A stretch of 64,000 nucleotides of DNA from Physcomitrium patens (Eukaryota > Streptophyta > Bryopsida > Funariales > Funariaceae), in the NCBI RefSeq assembly GCF_000002425.4, contig NC_037255.1, forward strand, positions 4,629,477 to 4,693,476, written 5' to 3'. The notes below the pieces were generated by a model, which did not search any database, was not told the DNA's origin, and saw only the letters and a program-made list of their open reading frames with translations. Positions 11,303 through 22,933 of the stretch are shown one piece after another (position 1 is the first letter of the stretch; each line of letters begins with the position of its first letter). The translations under genes were made by a program, and so were the position numbers.

Positions 11303-12640
11303 TCATCTTGATTTTGATGGATACTGTCGATGAAAAGCCTCTACCACCTTTCTTATATTTACAAGATTCTTTACTGGCTCCCATGTGCATTCACTAATAT
11401 CATATCCATGCCAATAGTCAAGATATTCTAATTTATTTTGACGCTGCCTTGAATCTAAGACTTTTTCTACTTCAAACTCTTCATTATTGTCCACTTCTAT
11501 AAGAGGAGGTGGAGCTTGTTGTCTTCTTGGTATGTCCATTATCTTGTATGATTCAAGAAGAGACATATAGAATACAGGATGGATTTTCATTGACTCCGAT
11601 AGATGTAAACGATATGCAACTGGATTGATTTGTGTAGAAATAGAAAATGGTTCCAGCCTTCGATAGTCCAACTTCTCACAAAGACGAGTGGTCTTGATAT
11701 TACGACGAAGTAGCCATACCTTATCACCCAAGTGGTATGTTGGTTGTTCCTTTTGATAGACATCCGCATTGGCATTTTGTTGTTCTTTTAACTGTGCCTT
11801 CATTGTTGCATGTAGCTTTGATAAATGAATTGTCAAATCTTTTGCAGCAGGATTATCAACTTTTGAAAAGTCAAAAGTATCAAGTCGTGGATGATAACCA
11901 TAATTAACAAAGAAAGGTGTTTGTTTTGTAGAAAAATGTACCATATTAATGTAAGCAAACTCTGCCAATGGCAAAAGAGTTGTCCAATCATCTTATTGGT
12001 AGTTAATGGTACATCTTAAATACTGCTCCAAAACTTGATTAACATGCTCTGTTTGTCCATCAGTTTGAGGATGAAATATCAAAGATAGTTTTATACTTAC
12101 TATTACAACCTTAAAAAGAGTCTGCCAAAATCTTGATACAAATTGAGTTCCTCTATTTGATATAATATCCTTGAGTAATCGATGATAGCGATAGATATTG
12201 TGAAGAAAGAGCTTAGCTTTTTCTTCACCTGTAATAGATTTTGTACATGGTACAAAATGTGCCATCTTGATAAAATGATCTACTATCACAAATATAGAGT
12301 CATAAGAACATGAGATTAGAAGATCTATGTTGAAGTCCATAGAAACAGAAGACCATGGTTGTTTTGGAATGGATAATAGTTGAAGAAGTCCAAAAGGTCG
12401 ATGACGAGGAGTTTCTGATCTTGAGCAAACATCACATGATTGTACAAAATCTTTGACTGTCTTCCACATTTGAAGCCACCAAAAATCCCTAGATATCAGC
12501 TTCAAAGTCTTATTGTATCCAAAATGTCCTGCTATTCGAAAGTCGTGACGAGCTTAAACAATATGTAAACGTGCTTCTTCTTGTGGAACATATAGGCGTC
12601 CTTCGAAATAGAGTAGGTTGTTCTTGAATTCGAATTTAGA
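11303..12640 (-). pseudogene. C1 integrase with C-terminal chromodomain
   Basis: Two open minus-strand pieces: 12505-11993 (170 residues, integrase core) and 11974-11303 (223 residues, integrase C-terminus plus chromodomain), separated by a stop near 11990. The core shows the CDVC zinc pair, SMDF with the first catalytic Asp, SNRGTQF where the second Asp should be (SDRGTQF in relatives, so Asp to Asn), and GQTEHVNQ with the Glu. The C-terminal piece has KVWLLRRNIKT, HPVFYMSLLE and, in its last 60 residues, a chromodomain (EFEVEKVLDSR, LEYLDYWHGYD, CTWEP). Chromodomains of this class bind modified histones and steer integration. The missing Asp would abolish strand transfer. Confidence 0.88.
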
Positions 12641-14100
12641 GGGATCATGAGATTTAGAAGAATTATTCCTGATATCATGAATAAGAGGGTCTGAAGACAT
12701 ACTTAACTAGACTTGCTTAAAAAAAGTTAAATCAATAGTCAATGTTGATTTTATTGCTTGAATATGAAATTACTCTGACTTCAAGAGAATCGTTCTTTAT
12801 TGCTCAAAAGCTGCATCTCTTTCTTTTGGTGCAAGATAAGAACGTCTAGACAAGGCATCGGATAAACCTTGTTGTTTTTCTGGTCAATAAGTGATGATGA
12901 ACTCGAATCTTGATAAGGACATGCTCCAACAAGCTTGACGACGATTTAATATGCATATTGACATAAAATACGTAAGGTTCTTGTGATCCGTATAAACGAT
13001 GACTGGATTAGAAGCGCCTTCTAGATAATGACACCATTCTTAAAAAGAATCCACAATTACAAGAAGTTCTTTGTCATAGATCTTATAATTGATTTCTTCT
13101 GCTAAGAATTTTCTTGAATGAAAGGCTATTGGATGAAGTTTGTTATCTATTCCTATTTGTGATAAAATCGCACCCAGAGCAAAGTTTGATGCATCTGTTT
13201 CCATAAAGAATGCTTTGGAAAAATCAACATGATATAAGATTGGTGCTGATTCAAATGCTATCTTCAAAGATTCAAAAGCAACTTCCGCTTCTTGATTCTA
13301 TTGGAGTTTGTCTTTATAAATCAAATGTGTAAGTGGAGCTGCAACTTAAGAGAAGTCTTTGATGAAGATCCGATAGTAGTTGGCAAATCCCAAAAAATAT
13401 TAGACATCTCTTACCATTTTTGGGATCTTCCAATCTATAATAGTTTGAACTTTCTTAGGATCCATCATAAGTCCATCATTTGAAATGATGTAACCTAAGA
13501 AATCAACTTGAATAGGGTTGAATACATACTTTTCTATCTTAGCATAAAGTCTCGCATCTCTTAATTTTTGTAACACACGATGAACATGAAGTTCATGTTC
13601 TTTTGGATTCTTAGAATAGATCACGATGTCGTCTAGATAATAAGCAACAAAATCGTCCAAAAACTCTTCAAAAACATCATTTATTAGATGTTAAAAAGGT
13701 GCTCGTGTATTTATAAGTCCAAAAGGCATGACGTTGTATTCAAAATGTCCATACCTAGTTCGAAATGCAGTCTTCCATTCATCTCTTTCTTTGATGCGTA
13801 CTAGATTGTATGCTCCCTAGAAATCTATTTTTGTATAGATCTTAGCTTGATTCAGTTGATCAAGAAGTCCAGAATTAAAGGTAGTGGATACTTGTTCTTG
13901 ATGGTAATCTTGTTGAGTCTTCGATAATCAACACACATTCACAATGATCCATCTTTTTTCTTCACAAAGAGAATTGGAGCTCCTGCCGGAGATTTAGAAT
14001 GGCGTATGAAATTCTTGGCTAGATTTTCTTGAATATACTCCTTGAGTTCAGTCAACTCATTTTGTGATAAACTATAAATTGGTCCGAATGGCGATTGTGT
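12641..14100 (-). pseudogene. C1 reverse transcriptase and RNase H
   Basis: Minus-strand RT core from about 14100 down to 13400, then RNase H from about 13290 to 12900. The 86-residue open piece 13660-13400 holds YLDDIVIYSKN, the intact catalytic YxDD box, and VDFLGYIIS. Upstream in the broken frame are [19 protein letters not shown] and INDVFEEFLDDF. RNase H (13267-13040) has FFMETDASNFALGAILSQ and HPIAFHSRKF with INYKIYDKELL. Several single-base frame losses break the protein. The connection and integrase N-terminus (12900-12640) are too decayed for an open frame. Confidence 0.85.
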
Positions 14101-14393
14101 TCCTTCTTAAAGGTCAAATGAGCAATCATAGGAACGATGTTCCGGGAGTGTATTCGCATTTTTTTTTCAAATACATCTTGAAATTCTTGATAGTGGCTTG
14201 AAATGCTACTTGAAATCTTTCCACCAGTAGAAACAAGTGTGGCATAAATAATCTATGGTGATTCTTTCATAGCAGCATGCAAGAAAGCTTTTGCACCTAT
14301 AAACATGGGTATAATTGAACTGGACTTATGACTCTGTACTTCATTAACTACACTGTTAGTTATACTTTTAGACAAAGTAAGAGTTCGGGAAAT

Positions 14394-14780
14394 CTAATCT
14401 ATTTGAGGGATGTATTTTTTTAACCAGGATAAACCTAAAATGATTGGATTAGAGGGAGATCTAATGATATTAAATACTACAAAGCTATTATGACCATTGA
14501 TTATTACTTTTATAGGAAGGATTTTGCGAGTAATATCTCTAAAAGACAATGGACGACCATCTATGGCTTCTACATGAACAGGTTTAGTTTTCTTTACTAA
14601 AGATATGATATGTCTTTTAATAAATTCATCATCTAAGAAACATGTCAAGGCTCTTGAATCTAACAAGGTAGAGACTTTGTAATATTTAGATCCTAAAATA
14701 ACATTAAATATAAAACAAGGAGAGGGCTCTGAGGAGAAAATAGGACCTTTACTAGATGTTGTATAAGGTTCCAGCCGCAC
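14394..14780 (-). pseudogene. C1 aspartic protease
   Basis: A 128-residue open piece. The active-site motif reads LLDSRALTCFLDDEF: the usual Asp-Ser-Gly-Ala is Asp-Ser-Arg-Ala. The second signature, NPIILGLSWL, is present near the C-terminus. The same Gly-to-Arg change occurs in C2 and C3. The retropepsin would cut the gag-pol precursor; whether the Arg variant could work is doubtful. Confidence 0.8.
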
Positions 14781-15829
14781 GGTCCCTATTGAAGTTGGAC
14801 AAACTCGTTTTTTGACATATTATCTTTTTTGACAACCATATTTCTCATTTTGTGGTTGCGTTGTTTCTTTGGACAATGTTGAACAATATGTTTTGGTTTT
14901 CTACAATATAAACATAATCCTTCTTGATGACGACGAGTCTTTTTTTATTCAGTAAGAAGTTTGAAACATATTGCATCAATTTACATATCCTCTACTTCTG
15001 AATGTATGTGTTGAAGAGGTATTGGTGTTGCCATTGAATTATAGTAACATTGAGGTTCACTTGTACGGTTCTCAGATCAAAATTCAAAAAAGTGATTGTC
15101 GCACTTCACATTAAAGACAATTGCTTGACTCAATGTTTGAGGATCAAGTAAGTTGAGCATTAATTTTTTTACCTCATATTATAATCCGCAGAGAAATTGG
15201 CTAATAAATGCAGCATCATCCTACTTGATATTAGTTGTAAGTTGTCAAAATTGTGAAGCATACAACGTTACTCATCGATTGCCTTATCGTAAAATATGGA
15301 TCTTATTGATTACAACATGAATTGCATCATGTTCTCCACACATGGATCAAAACTCTATCAGAAAAGCCTCTAGATTATCCAATATTGGATCTCATCGTTC
15401 AAGAAAAGATGAAAATTAGGATAGTGCTGAACCTGAAAGAAGCATACCAATGAATCTAACTTGCAATCTTGGAATTGGATAGCTTTGGGGTTGAAGTTCA
15501 ATCACAAATTGTACTTGATTGATAAATCCTCAAAACTTGGATCTGGTGCCATCAAACTTCTCAGATAGGGTAATTCTTGGTTTTCTAACGTTGGAAGGGC
15601 ATTCCACCAAAGGAAAAAGGACATGATTTGGTACAGATGTTGAAGCAACTTCAACCATTTTTATATCTTCATTTCCTACCAATCTTGTTGCTCCTTGTGG
15701 TGGTAAATCTAATTGAGGCATCGCAAGCATTAACTCTCTCAATTGCTCTTGCATTTGTGCCATTGCACTCTTCATTTCAACAAGTTCTACCATGATATTA
15801 CTTAGAAAAGAGAAGATTTCTAATACCAC
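14781..15829 (-). pseudogene. C1 gag with zinc knuckle
   Basis: Gag starts in an open piece 15829-15530 (99 residues): a coiled-coil-like stretch (VELVEMKSAMAQMQEQLREL) followed by PRITLSEKFDGTRSKF, the entry to the capsid domain. The capsid is frameshifted and stop-ridden from 15530 to about 15000. A CCHC knuckle, CLYCRKPKHIVQHCP, lies at about 14925-14880. The FDGTRSKF junction is shared with C2 and C3 gag. Confidence 0.78.
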
Positions 15830-15968
15830 TCAAGACAAATAGAAGAGAGGACCTGAGAACAAAGAAAATACTAAAGACAATATCAGTTTAGAAGAGGGTA
15901 ATCCGCAACTTCTAATATGCTTTTATCTTATCAAAAAAAATGAGTAATCCACTCTTAATCAAGATTAG

Positions 15969-15986
15969 ACAAAGCTCTGATATTAT
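15969..15986 (-). other. C1 primer-binding site
   Basis: The minus strand reads AATATCAGAGCTTTGT about 20 nt inside the 5' LTR, matching the core TATCAGAGC of the site for the 3' end of initiator tRNA-Met (plant consensus TGGTATCAGAGC). Confidence 0.65.
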
Positions 15987-16005
15987 AGGTGTACTCTTGT
16001 CAATC

Positions 16006-16567
16006 TGTCAAGGACAAGAACTTGATAAAAAAGCAATTCTGATGAGTGAGCCTTCATTCAAAGAAAAAGTAATAAAATATAAATAAATAAGTATGTATAT
16101 TGAAAGAGAAACTAGAATGGCTATTCCTAAAGACTAGAAAATATGAAAACTCTTGAAACTAGACTGGAAAGAAGAAAAGAGTTGACAAGAGTGAAGAAGG
16201 CTTCACTCTTGTCTCTATATGTACTATCTAACTAGGGGCTACGTGGCGACATTCTATAGGACCTCCAGTAAGTGTTGACTTTGTAAGACACATGCCTTGA
16301 CTTACAAGGCAAGTTTTTCAATGTGTAGGCCACATAGTTAGCTCGGTCTTCAAACTGATAACATGTGCGGTACATGGCCAACTTGTTGACTACGTTTTTA
16401 ATCCAAAAAGTCAATTAAAGACACCTATAAAGTCAAAGTAGTATCTATGAAGCTTCTAGCAAGCTTTCATACCAAATACTGTAGAATTAACTTATTTTTA
16501 TCTACTTTTACTTACTTCTACTTATTTATATATGTAATTCCTGGCTTACATGAGTATGTCCATGACA
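16006..16567 (-). repeat. C1 5' LTR
   Basis: Pair of 8826-9386. The leader with primer-binding site lies to its left in window coordinates, confirming minus orientation. The flank TTTAT at 16568-16572 pairs with TTTAC at 8821-8825. Confidence 0.92.
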
Positions 16568-16572
16568 TTTAT

Positions 16573-17520
16573 AAATTATGAAAAAGAGCCTAAAAATTGC
16601 ATTGATATTATTTGGCCACAGACTTAAAAGTTGATGAAATGTTCCAATAGAAATTTCTACTTTTCTAATTATTAACTATAACTCAAAATTGGTGTGTAGC
16701 TTAATATTATTATTATCTTATACTATGCCAAATTTTAATTTGTTCTAACTGATAGAACTTTAGATATTATAGAAGTCGTATCCAACTTTCTACTGCCAAC
16801 TTTTGATACTTTCTTCTATCAAATTTCAAATATCCCTCAATTTTACTATTAGATTAACATAAAATTTTATACTTAATTAATACATTTAATCAATCAAGTA
16901 GTATCAAATTTTGAACTGTAGATGTGATACCAATTATAGTCAAGAATGCTAATCCTAGTTATATTGGATAAATTCCAAATCACCAATACAGACCCTAACT
17001 TTGAATAATAATTACAAAGTCATTCCAAATTCTTTGAAAGTAAGCCTTATACTTTTGAAATCAACTTTAAGCTTGTTTATCAATTCTAATTGTTGATCTT
17101 TGAATGCCTCCATACTTTATTCTAGGCAATTATTTTAGTAGCTAGAAATTTGATTTTGACCTTTTGCTATAAACGGTTGACCTTTGGATATCAATTTAAC
17201 CTATTCTAAGGATTTTTTAGTCCAACCTTACCTTCAACTTAATCTTAGTATTACCCATGCTAATTATTTACTTCTTTTAACTTAATTTTATCAATTTATA
17301 GTCTTTTTAAGGCAATAAAAAAGTTTTTGCAATATAGAAGGTAAAATTATCAACCAAATTTTAATCTACTAGCAATTAAGACAAGAAAATAAACTAATAG
17401 GCTTTTATAAAAGCCATGTTTAAATAGCTTGAATTAATATTGAACCAATATAATTAAATATTAATTAAAACTTTATTTTTAATTGTATTTTCACTATAAA
17501 GTTATATTACAATACAACAA
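16573..17520. other. Old AT-rich sequence, nothing firmly recognised
   Basis: About 950 bp following the C1 target site. The first part should continue the reversed LTR remnant that C1 interrupted, but no convincing match was seen. No open frame of note. Confidence 0.5.
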
Positions 17521-17704
17521 CATGGCTAACTTCTTTATCAAGTTTTTAGCCTGTCTATTAACTACAAACACATATAAAATCAAAGAATTGTCTATAAAAC
17601 TTCTAAAAAGCTTCTCTAAATGACATTATGAAACTAATTTTTATGTAGATACTTCCGCTCAATCATATATATAATTATTAGAGTAAACATGTATGTCTAT
17701 GATA
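17521..17704 (-). repeat. C1-type LTR fragment
   Basis: Matches the part of the C1 LTR at about 9195-9386 in the same orientation: CATGGCTAACTT, the AAACTTCTAAAAAGCTTCT block and the final ATGTATGTC-ATGA. Only about 185 bp remain; the rest of the element is not found next to it. Confidence 0.65.
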
Positions 17705-17739
17705 GTATGAAAATCTAAATGAAAACTCATAGATGCATC

Positions 17740-18620
17740 TCATGTTGGAAAAGAGACCAAAAGCATTACAAATGGAGCTCATTTAAATTAAGAGAAGTTA
17801 TGTAGATATTGTGACTTGATTATGAAATATTGAGACTTTTTAGCATGGCCATATAAAGAGTTAAAAGATATACTGCATAATATGGCTCAATACCATATTT
17901 TCTTTATTCTTGGTGCTAAGGAAATTAGACAAAAAGAACAATGTATGAACCCTTAATTCCAATCGATTATCAAAGGAGAGATAAAAAAACTAATACAAAT
18001 TTATTTTATTAAATTAGAAGAAATAATTAATTGGATCTCTTTAATGGTTTTTATAAAGAAAAAAAATCATAAATTAAGAATGCACATAGATTATAAAAAA
18101 TTCAATAAGTATATCCAAAAAGATCATTTTTTTAATAGTATTTTAAATAAAGTAGTAGATCATAAAACCTACATATTTACGGATGGCTATTTGAGCTATA
18201 ATCAAATTGCCATAGCTCTAAAAGATCACCATGAAATAACTTTTATGACTTCATATGAAGGTACCTTCATATTTTTAGTCATGCTTTTTGGACTTTGTAA
18301 TCCTTTTTATACCTTCTAAAGAGCCATAATCTTTTTTTTTTAATTTGCTATATAAATCTATGATGGTATTCATAAATGATTTTAGCATCCAATTCAATGC
18401 TAAAGACTATCTAGATTATGTAGAGGAGATCTTCAAAAGGTGTAGAAAAATAAGAATTATTTAAATCTTAATAAAATATATTTGACAATGCAAAAGATTT
18501 TCTTTTTGAATTATTTGGTATTCAAAGAAGGAAGAGAATCTTATCCAAAAAAAATAGATATTATTACTAATATAAGGTAGTTGACTTTTTTTTATTCAAA
18601 GGCACCATAGCTTTATACTT
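17740..18620 (+). pseudogene. Old Ty3/gypsy reverse transcriptase fragment
   Basis: Plus-strand RT recognisable through many breaks. The open piece 18044-18319 (91 residues) holds VFIKKKNHKLRMHIDYKKFN, FTDGYLSYNQIAIA and VMLFGLCNPF, equivalents of the KKDG-RVCVDYR, LDGFSGYNQI and MPFGLCNAP blocks. Upstream a broken linker is visible near 17880-18040. Downstream at 18365 the active-site box reads VFINDF, an Asn replacing the first Asp of YxDD, followed by an IFKRCRK and LNLNKIYLTM stretch. This is a third gypsy lineage, older than its neighbours. Confidence 0.75.
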
Positions 18621-20539
18621 ATTTTTTTAAAGTAAAATAAAAGCTTTCTAAAAAAAATTATAAAAAAAAGAATAAATATTCAAAATTTTAAAATAAAATT
18701 CAAAATATACTATAAAAAAACCTCCAAAGAGTGGTTGGCTATCCTTAAAGGGAAAAAAATATAAGCAAAAGAAAAAGAAAAATTGATACCAAGATCAATA
18801 CTAACCTATGTCACTTCACCTCATCTCATATTTCTTTACTTTAATATCATATTATTCTATCTCAAGTTCATACCAACCTATCTTAACTTTTATCTATAAT
18901 TTTTTTTTTCTTTTAATAAAACTTCTTAGTCTAAATTATCTAAAATTAAATTCATAAATTCAAAAAAAATTTGAAAGATAAAAAAAAATAGAAATAAGAA
19001 TTTAATTCCAATAAAATTTAAGATATAGAATTTAAAAAGCTCATAAATATAGCATCAAATAACAAATCATGAACTTAATTTGTTAATTAAGTTCATATTG
19101 CTTGAGCCAATGGAGGTTCAATTCTCATCAAAAATATTGATTGATATAAGTGAGGCATGCCTTAGAATTGATAATATAAATAATAAGTAAGAAATTAATA
19201 TAATTAATTAATTTTCTATTCCTTAAGTTGTGACAAGTTATAGTCCACCTAAAATTTGTGGTTATTACTACAATCATTTTTTTTACTTCATTCCTTTGAT
19301 CTTCTTTATCATTTTTTTATCATTTTATTTTATTTTATTTTCTTTTTTTCTATTTTTTATTACAAATAAATTTTTTATAATATTTTATATTATTTTTATA
19401 TAATATACTACAATCTAGCACAATAATATCTTCCAAGTCCTTAAGGCCATTAATCAAGTATAATCAAATAAAGTTGTGGTACATTGCATTATAAATTGAC
19501 TACCTTGTAAGTTTGAAAAATTGATTTTTTAAATCTATTCTACAAAGTCTATTCCAACTCTATAATAGTTATAAAATATGATGCTCATAGAAGAGACAAA
19601 TTCCACTCTTATGCAACCTCATAAAATATTATAAGAAGCTCTCATGATAAAAATTTAAAACATTTACAATTAAAGATATAAGAAAGGCTCTATATTCTAT
19701 CAATCTATTAAATCACCTTGGAACTATGAAATTACCACACAACATCATCGTTAAAATCTTAGAAGACAATCTAAAAGAAGCTCTATTATTTGTCATTGAT
19801 ATAAGAAACTAAGGCATACTTTTTAGTTTTGGAAAGCCCTTCATATCAATTTTTTATAAAAAAAATCCTTTACATGGAATTTTCTTCTAAAGAAAAAATT
19901 TTAATACCATAGGACACTACCATAATAATTCTTTTACACAAAATCTTAGAATAAATGTTACAAAAAAATACTTTAGTAAACCACACTTACTAAATTTACT
20001 TAGTTATAATATTATCTTTAATGCATTAAAATTCCTCACAATGAATCATTCCAAAAATAATTCGACTCTTGACTTGAAGGCCTTTAGGTACTTTTAGAAT
20101 GATTATTTAATTTTTAGTAATATAATTCATTTAAATAATATAATAGTGATGTTTAAAAGAGAACATTCATATGTATTAGTTGAGCAAGGATCAATCAACA
20201 TATCATAGGTTAATGATAAAATTAAATCTTTAAAAGATATTTGCCATATTTTTGGTTTTTATAGAACATACTTTGAGTAAAACAAATAGTCTATTTAAGA
20301 AATCTTTATATATTCAATCTGACACATTACATATTACATTGAGATTTGTTGTCATATACTTATTAAATCCTTAAGATATTTTAAATATTTCATATTATTA
20401 TCAAAAAACTTTAGCAAATATTCATAGATCTATTATATGGATATGAAATTTCAATTTTTAGAAATAAATTAGAAGTTCCATATTATAATTAAAAAAAAAT
20501 CTTGTATCAAATTCTCTATATAAGATCTAATAGATGGTA
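18621..20539. other. AT-rich decayed sequence, no recognisable gene
   Basis: About 1.9 kb, extremely AT-rich with homopolymer runs, between the old gypsy RT and a copia integrase fragment. It probably contains the lost ends of both elements. No open frame or repeat boundary could be supported. Confidence 0.5.
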
Positions 20540-21005
20540 AAAATTCATATTGATTGAATATTTAATATACTTCCAATAGTATGGCATCATTTGATAGCTC
20601 ATCATAGTCCAAAAATTCTAATAAAATAGAATATCAAAAAAAAATCAAACAATATTAAATAAGATAAGATCTATTTTCATCAGTGGAAAAAGTCTACCTT
20701 CTATTAGATAGATGCAGCTCATACTACCATCTACCTTATGAACTCCAATCCTACTAAAGCAAATTAAGATCATATACTTCACAAAATCTTTGTCACGAGC
20801 AAGCTCGATCTTAATAAGATAAAAGTATTTAGATGCTTTTGATTCATGGAATAAGACTATACATAAAGAAGTAAATTTGAATCACAATCCAACCTTAGCT
20901 TCTAGCTTAACTTAGACAATACTTCAAAAATATATAATATTTTATTTATCTACTTATAAGAAGATCTAAATCATATAAGATATATTTTTTGATAAAATAT
21001 AATTT
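20540..21005 (+). pseudogene. Old Ty1/copia integrase fragment
   Basis: Plus-strand translation shows, across stops, a stretch like HHFIAHHSP (the H-TPQQNG region), then DAAHTTIYLMNSNPTKAN and KLDLNKIKVFRCF, the equivalents of EAVNTAIYLINRSPTKAN and DVSHLKVFGC in copia integrases. Copia G is inserted directly after it, so this is an older copia that served as target. The continuation right of G (26261-26610) is too decayed to confirm. Confidence 0.65.
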
Positions 21006-21009
21006 TTTA

Positions 21010-21340
21010 TGTTAAAGTAAATGGAGGATAAATTAGAAGGTAAAAGATATTATCTTACATAAGTTGCTAATGGTCAAAGGGTAGCAAAAGGATGAAGAAA
21101 AGTTATCAAGGTGGTAGCTAGAGTTTTAAGTTGCGGCTAGGATTATAGGTGGTGGCTAGGTTAAGAGGAATCTAGGGTTTAGTTGGATGAAAGTAAGATG
21201 AATACAAGCTAAAATGGATGTAACCTCTACCTATAAGTAAAGGATGTTGGAAGTGAGAGGTATTTCATTCTACACTTCTCTTGTGTCTAACCTTGCTGAT
21301 TTCTACTTACTTGTGTCCTGTTTATTGTGTTTCTTCAATA
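21010..21340 (+). repeat. Copia G 5' LTR
   Basis: 331 bp, paired with 25930-26260. The end could be TTCA at 21337 instead of CAATA at 21340. The latter places the primer-binding site directly against the LTR and gives the better target duplication. Confidence 0.9.
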
Positions 21341-21354
21341 GGTTATGGGTCCAC
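21341..21354 (+). other. Copia G primer-binding site (half-tRNA type)
   Basis: GGTTATGGGTCCAC abuts the 5' LTR. It is complementary, with one mismatch, to the anticodon arm of initiator tRNA-Met (site GGTTATGGGCCCAC) instead of the tRNA 3' end. This is the arrangement of Drosophila copia and yeast Ty5, where a cleaved half-tRNA primes synthesis. Confidence 0.75.
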
Positions 21355-21823
21355 ATACACTTTGTTGTGCTATTCAAGTAACTTGAAGTCATTTGTTGGT
21401 TGTTGTTCTTGTGTGGCATAGATCTTATGGTGTTTACTGATGTTAGACATTGTATGATCTAATCTTGTGTTTTAACTTGTGGAGGTTTTGATTTGGGCCT
21501 TATAGATCTCTTACATCAGTTTGAAGGTTCTTAACTCCTAGGATTGAGTGATTAAAACCTTATACAAAGACCTTGATAGTGTCTTTGATTTTGTAGTGAA
21601 AAAGTGAGTTTTATGAGTGGAAGAAGTAGATGGTGAGGTTGATTGGAGTTCACATACTTGTTAGAAGCTTCAAAAGTTGATTTGGGAGTGTTTGGAGTGA
21701 AAAAACATTCATTTGTTCACAAGAGGGCATTCTGAGATTTTGCTAGTATAAAGTTGTTTTACTGATTTTAAGCACATAGAAATTCTTTTTTTTTGATATT
21801 TTTTGATAGACCTCTTCTAAGAC
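21355..21823 (+). other. Copia G leader
   Basis: About 470 bp of untranslated leader between the primer-binding site and the gag start at 21824. No open frame of note. Confidence 0.7.
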
Positions 21824-22660
21824 ATGGCTTCAAGTGAGGGTGAAGGTTTGAGAGTGATTGAAAAGTTTAGAGGTGACAATTTCTACCATTGGAAGGTCAA
21901 AATGGAGCTTCTGTTGACATCTTTGGACCTTTGGGACATTATAGATGAAAATGAAGAGCCTCTAAGCACGCATGCTGATGCTAAAGAGAGGAAGGACTTC
22001 ACAAGACGTCAAAAGAAGGCTTTTGGTATGATTTCCACTAATTTGGATGAAGCCAACTTTTCTCGCATCATCTCTTACAAATGACCAACAGAAGCATCGA
22101 AGACACTTTGCAACATATATGAGAGCAAGAACTTATCCAATATCATCTTCACAAGGAGGAAATTCTTCACTTGTAAGATAGAAGAAGGTGAAGACCTCAT
22201 AGCTCATGTCAACAAGGTAAAGGCCCTTGCTAATCAACTTGCTATTGTTGACAAGCCTTTAGAAGAGAGTGATATTGTCATGACCTTGCTTATGAGCCTT
22301 CCCAAGTCCTACAACTACCTCATTGTGGCATTGGAATCCATCAATGTAAAAGAACTCACAATGGATTATGTAATGGCAAGACTTGTCTATGAAGTGATTA
22401 AGAGAAAAGAAAAAGAGTCCCAAAGTGAGGATTTGGCTCTCTTTTCAAGGCAAGGTAAGAAAAGACATCCCAACCAACGTGGCAATGTGAGAACTTGCTT
22501 CATTTGTAGAAAACTAGGTCACTTTGCTCGAAATTGCTACAAGGCTAAGAAAGGAGATAGAGAAAGTGTAAACAATTCTCGTGATGAATATGGAGGTAAT
22601 GATTATGCATTCATGGCAAGTGAAAGTACTTCCATGGCTGCCATGTCCAAGTGGATCATT
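21824..22660 (+). pseudogene. Copia G gag
   Basis: Starts with MASSEGEG at 21824 and continues FRGDNFYHWKVKMELLL (the copia gag N-terminal motif), then the UBN2-type capsid region with KAFGMISTNL, EEGEDLIAHVNKVKALANQL and VMTLLMSLPKSYNYLI. A CCHC knuckle, CFICRKLGHFARNC, lies at 22496-22537. One in-frame TGA at 22082-22084 (CGA in the expected Lys-Arg-Pro) interrupts it; the frame is otherwise intact. The gag forms the cytoplasmic particle and the knuckle packages RNA. Confidence 0.9.
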
Positions 22661-22930
22661 GATTCTGGTGCCACCAAGCACATGACTCCATATAAGTGTT
22701 CATTTAATACTTATGAAGAGATTTTAACAATAAATATCCTCATGGAAGACCATGGCATAGTACAAGCTATTGAAATGGACTCTATTATTATAGAGATTGT
22801 TGTGAAAGGCCAAATCAAGAGGATCAGATTGAAGGACGTTTTACATGTACCAAAGATGAAGAAAAACCTCCTCTCGATGAGTAAACTTATTTTACATGGT
22901 TGTAAAGTATAATTTGACAAGAATGGATGT
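22661..22930 (+). pseudogene. Copia G protease
   Basis: WIIDSGATKHM with the catalytic Asp at 22661, followed by a beta-rich stretch and LKDVLHVPKMKKNLLSMSKL, the conserved copia protease C-terminal motif. The active site is intact. An in-frame TAA at 22910-22912 (CAA expected) ends this open piece just after the domain. Confidence 0.9.
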
Positions 22931-22933
22931 TTT

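Larger units (their letters stand above)
8826..16567 (-). mobile_element. Chromovirus C1, complete but decayed Ty3/gypsy element
   Basis: A minus-strand element of about 7.7 kb with 561/562-bp LTRs at 8826-9386 and 16006-16567. LTR ends are TGTCAA and TGACA. The flanks TTTAC (left) and TTTAT (right) form a near-perfect 5-bp target duplication. Domain order is gag, zinc knuckle, protease, RT, RNase H, integrase, chromodomain. It carries a later solo LTR of family D in its 3' tail. The RPFG-LQ and PWSS-SMDF integrase motifs and C-terminal chromodomain fit the Tcn1-like chromovirus group. Frameshifts and stops in every domain mean it is not autonomous. Confidence 0.9.
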
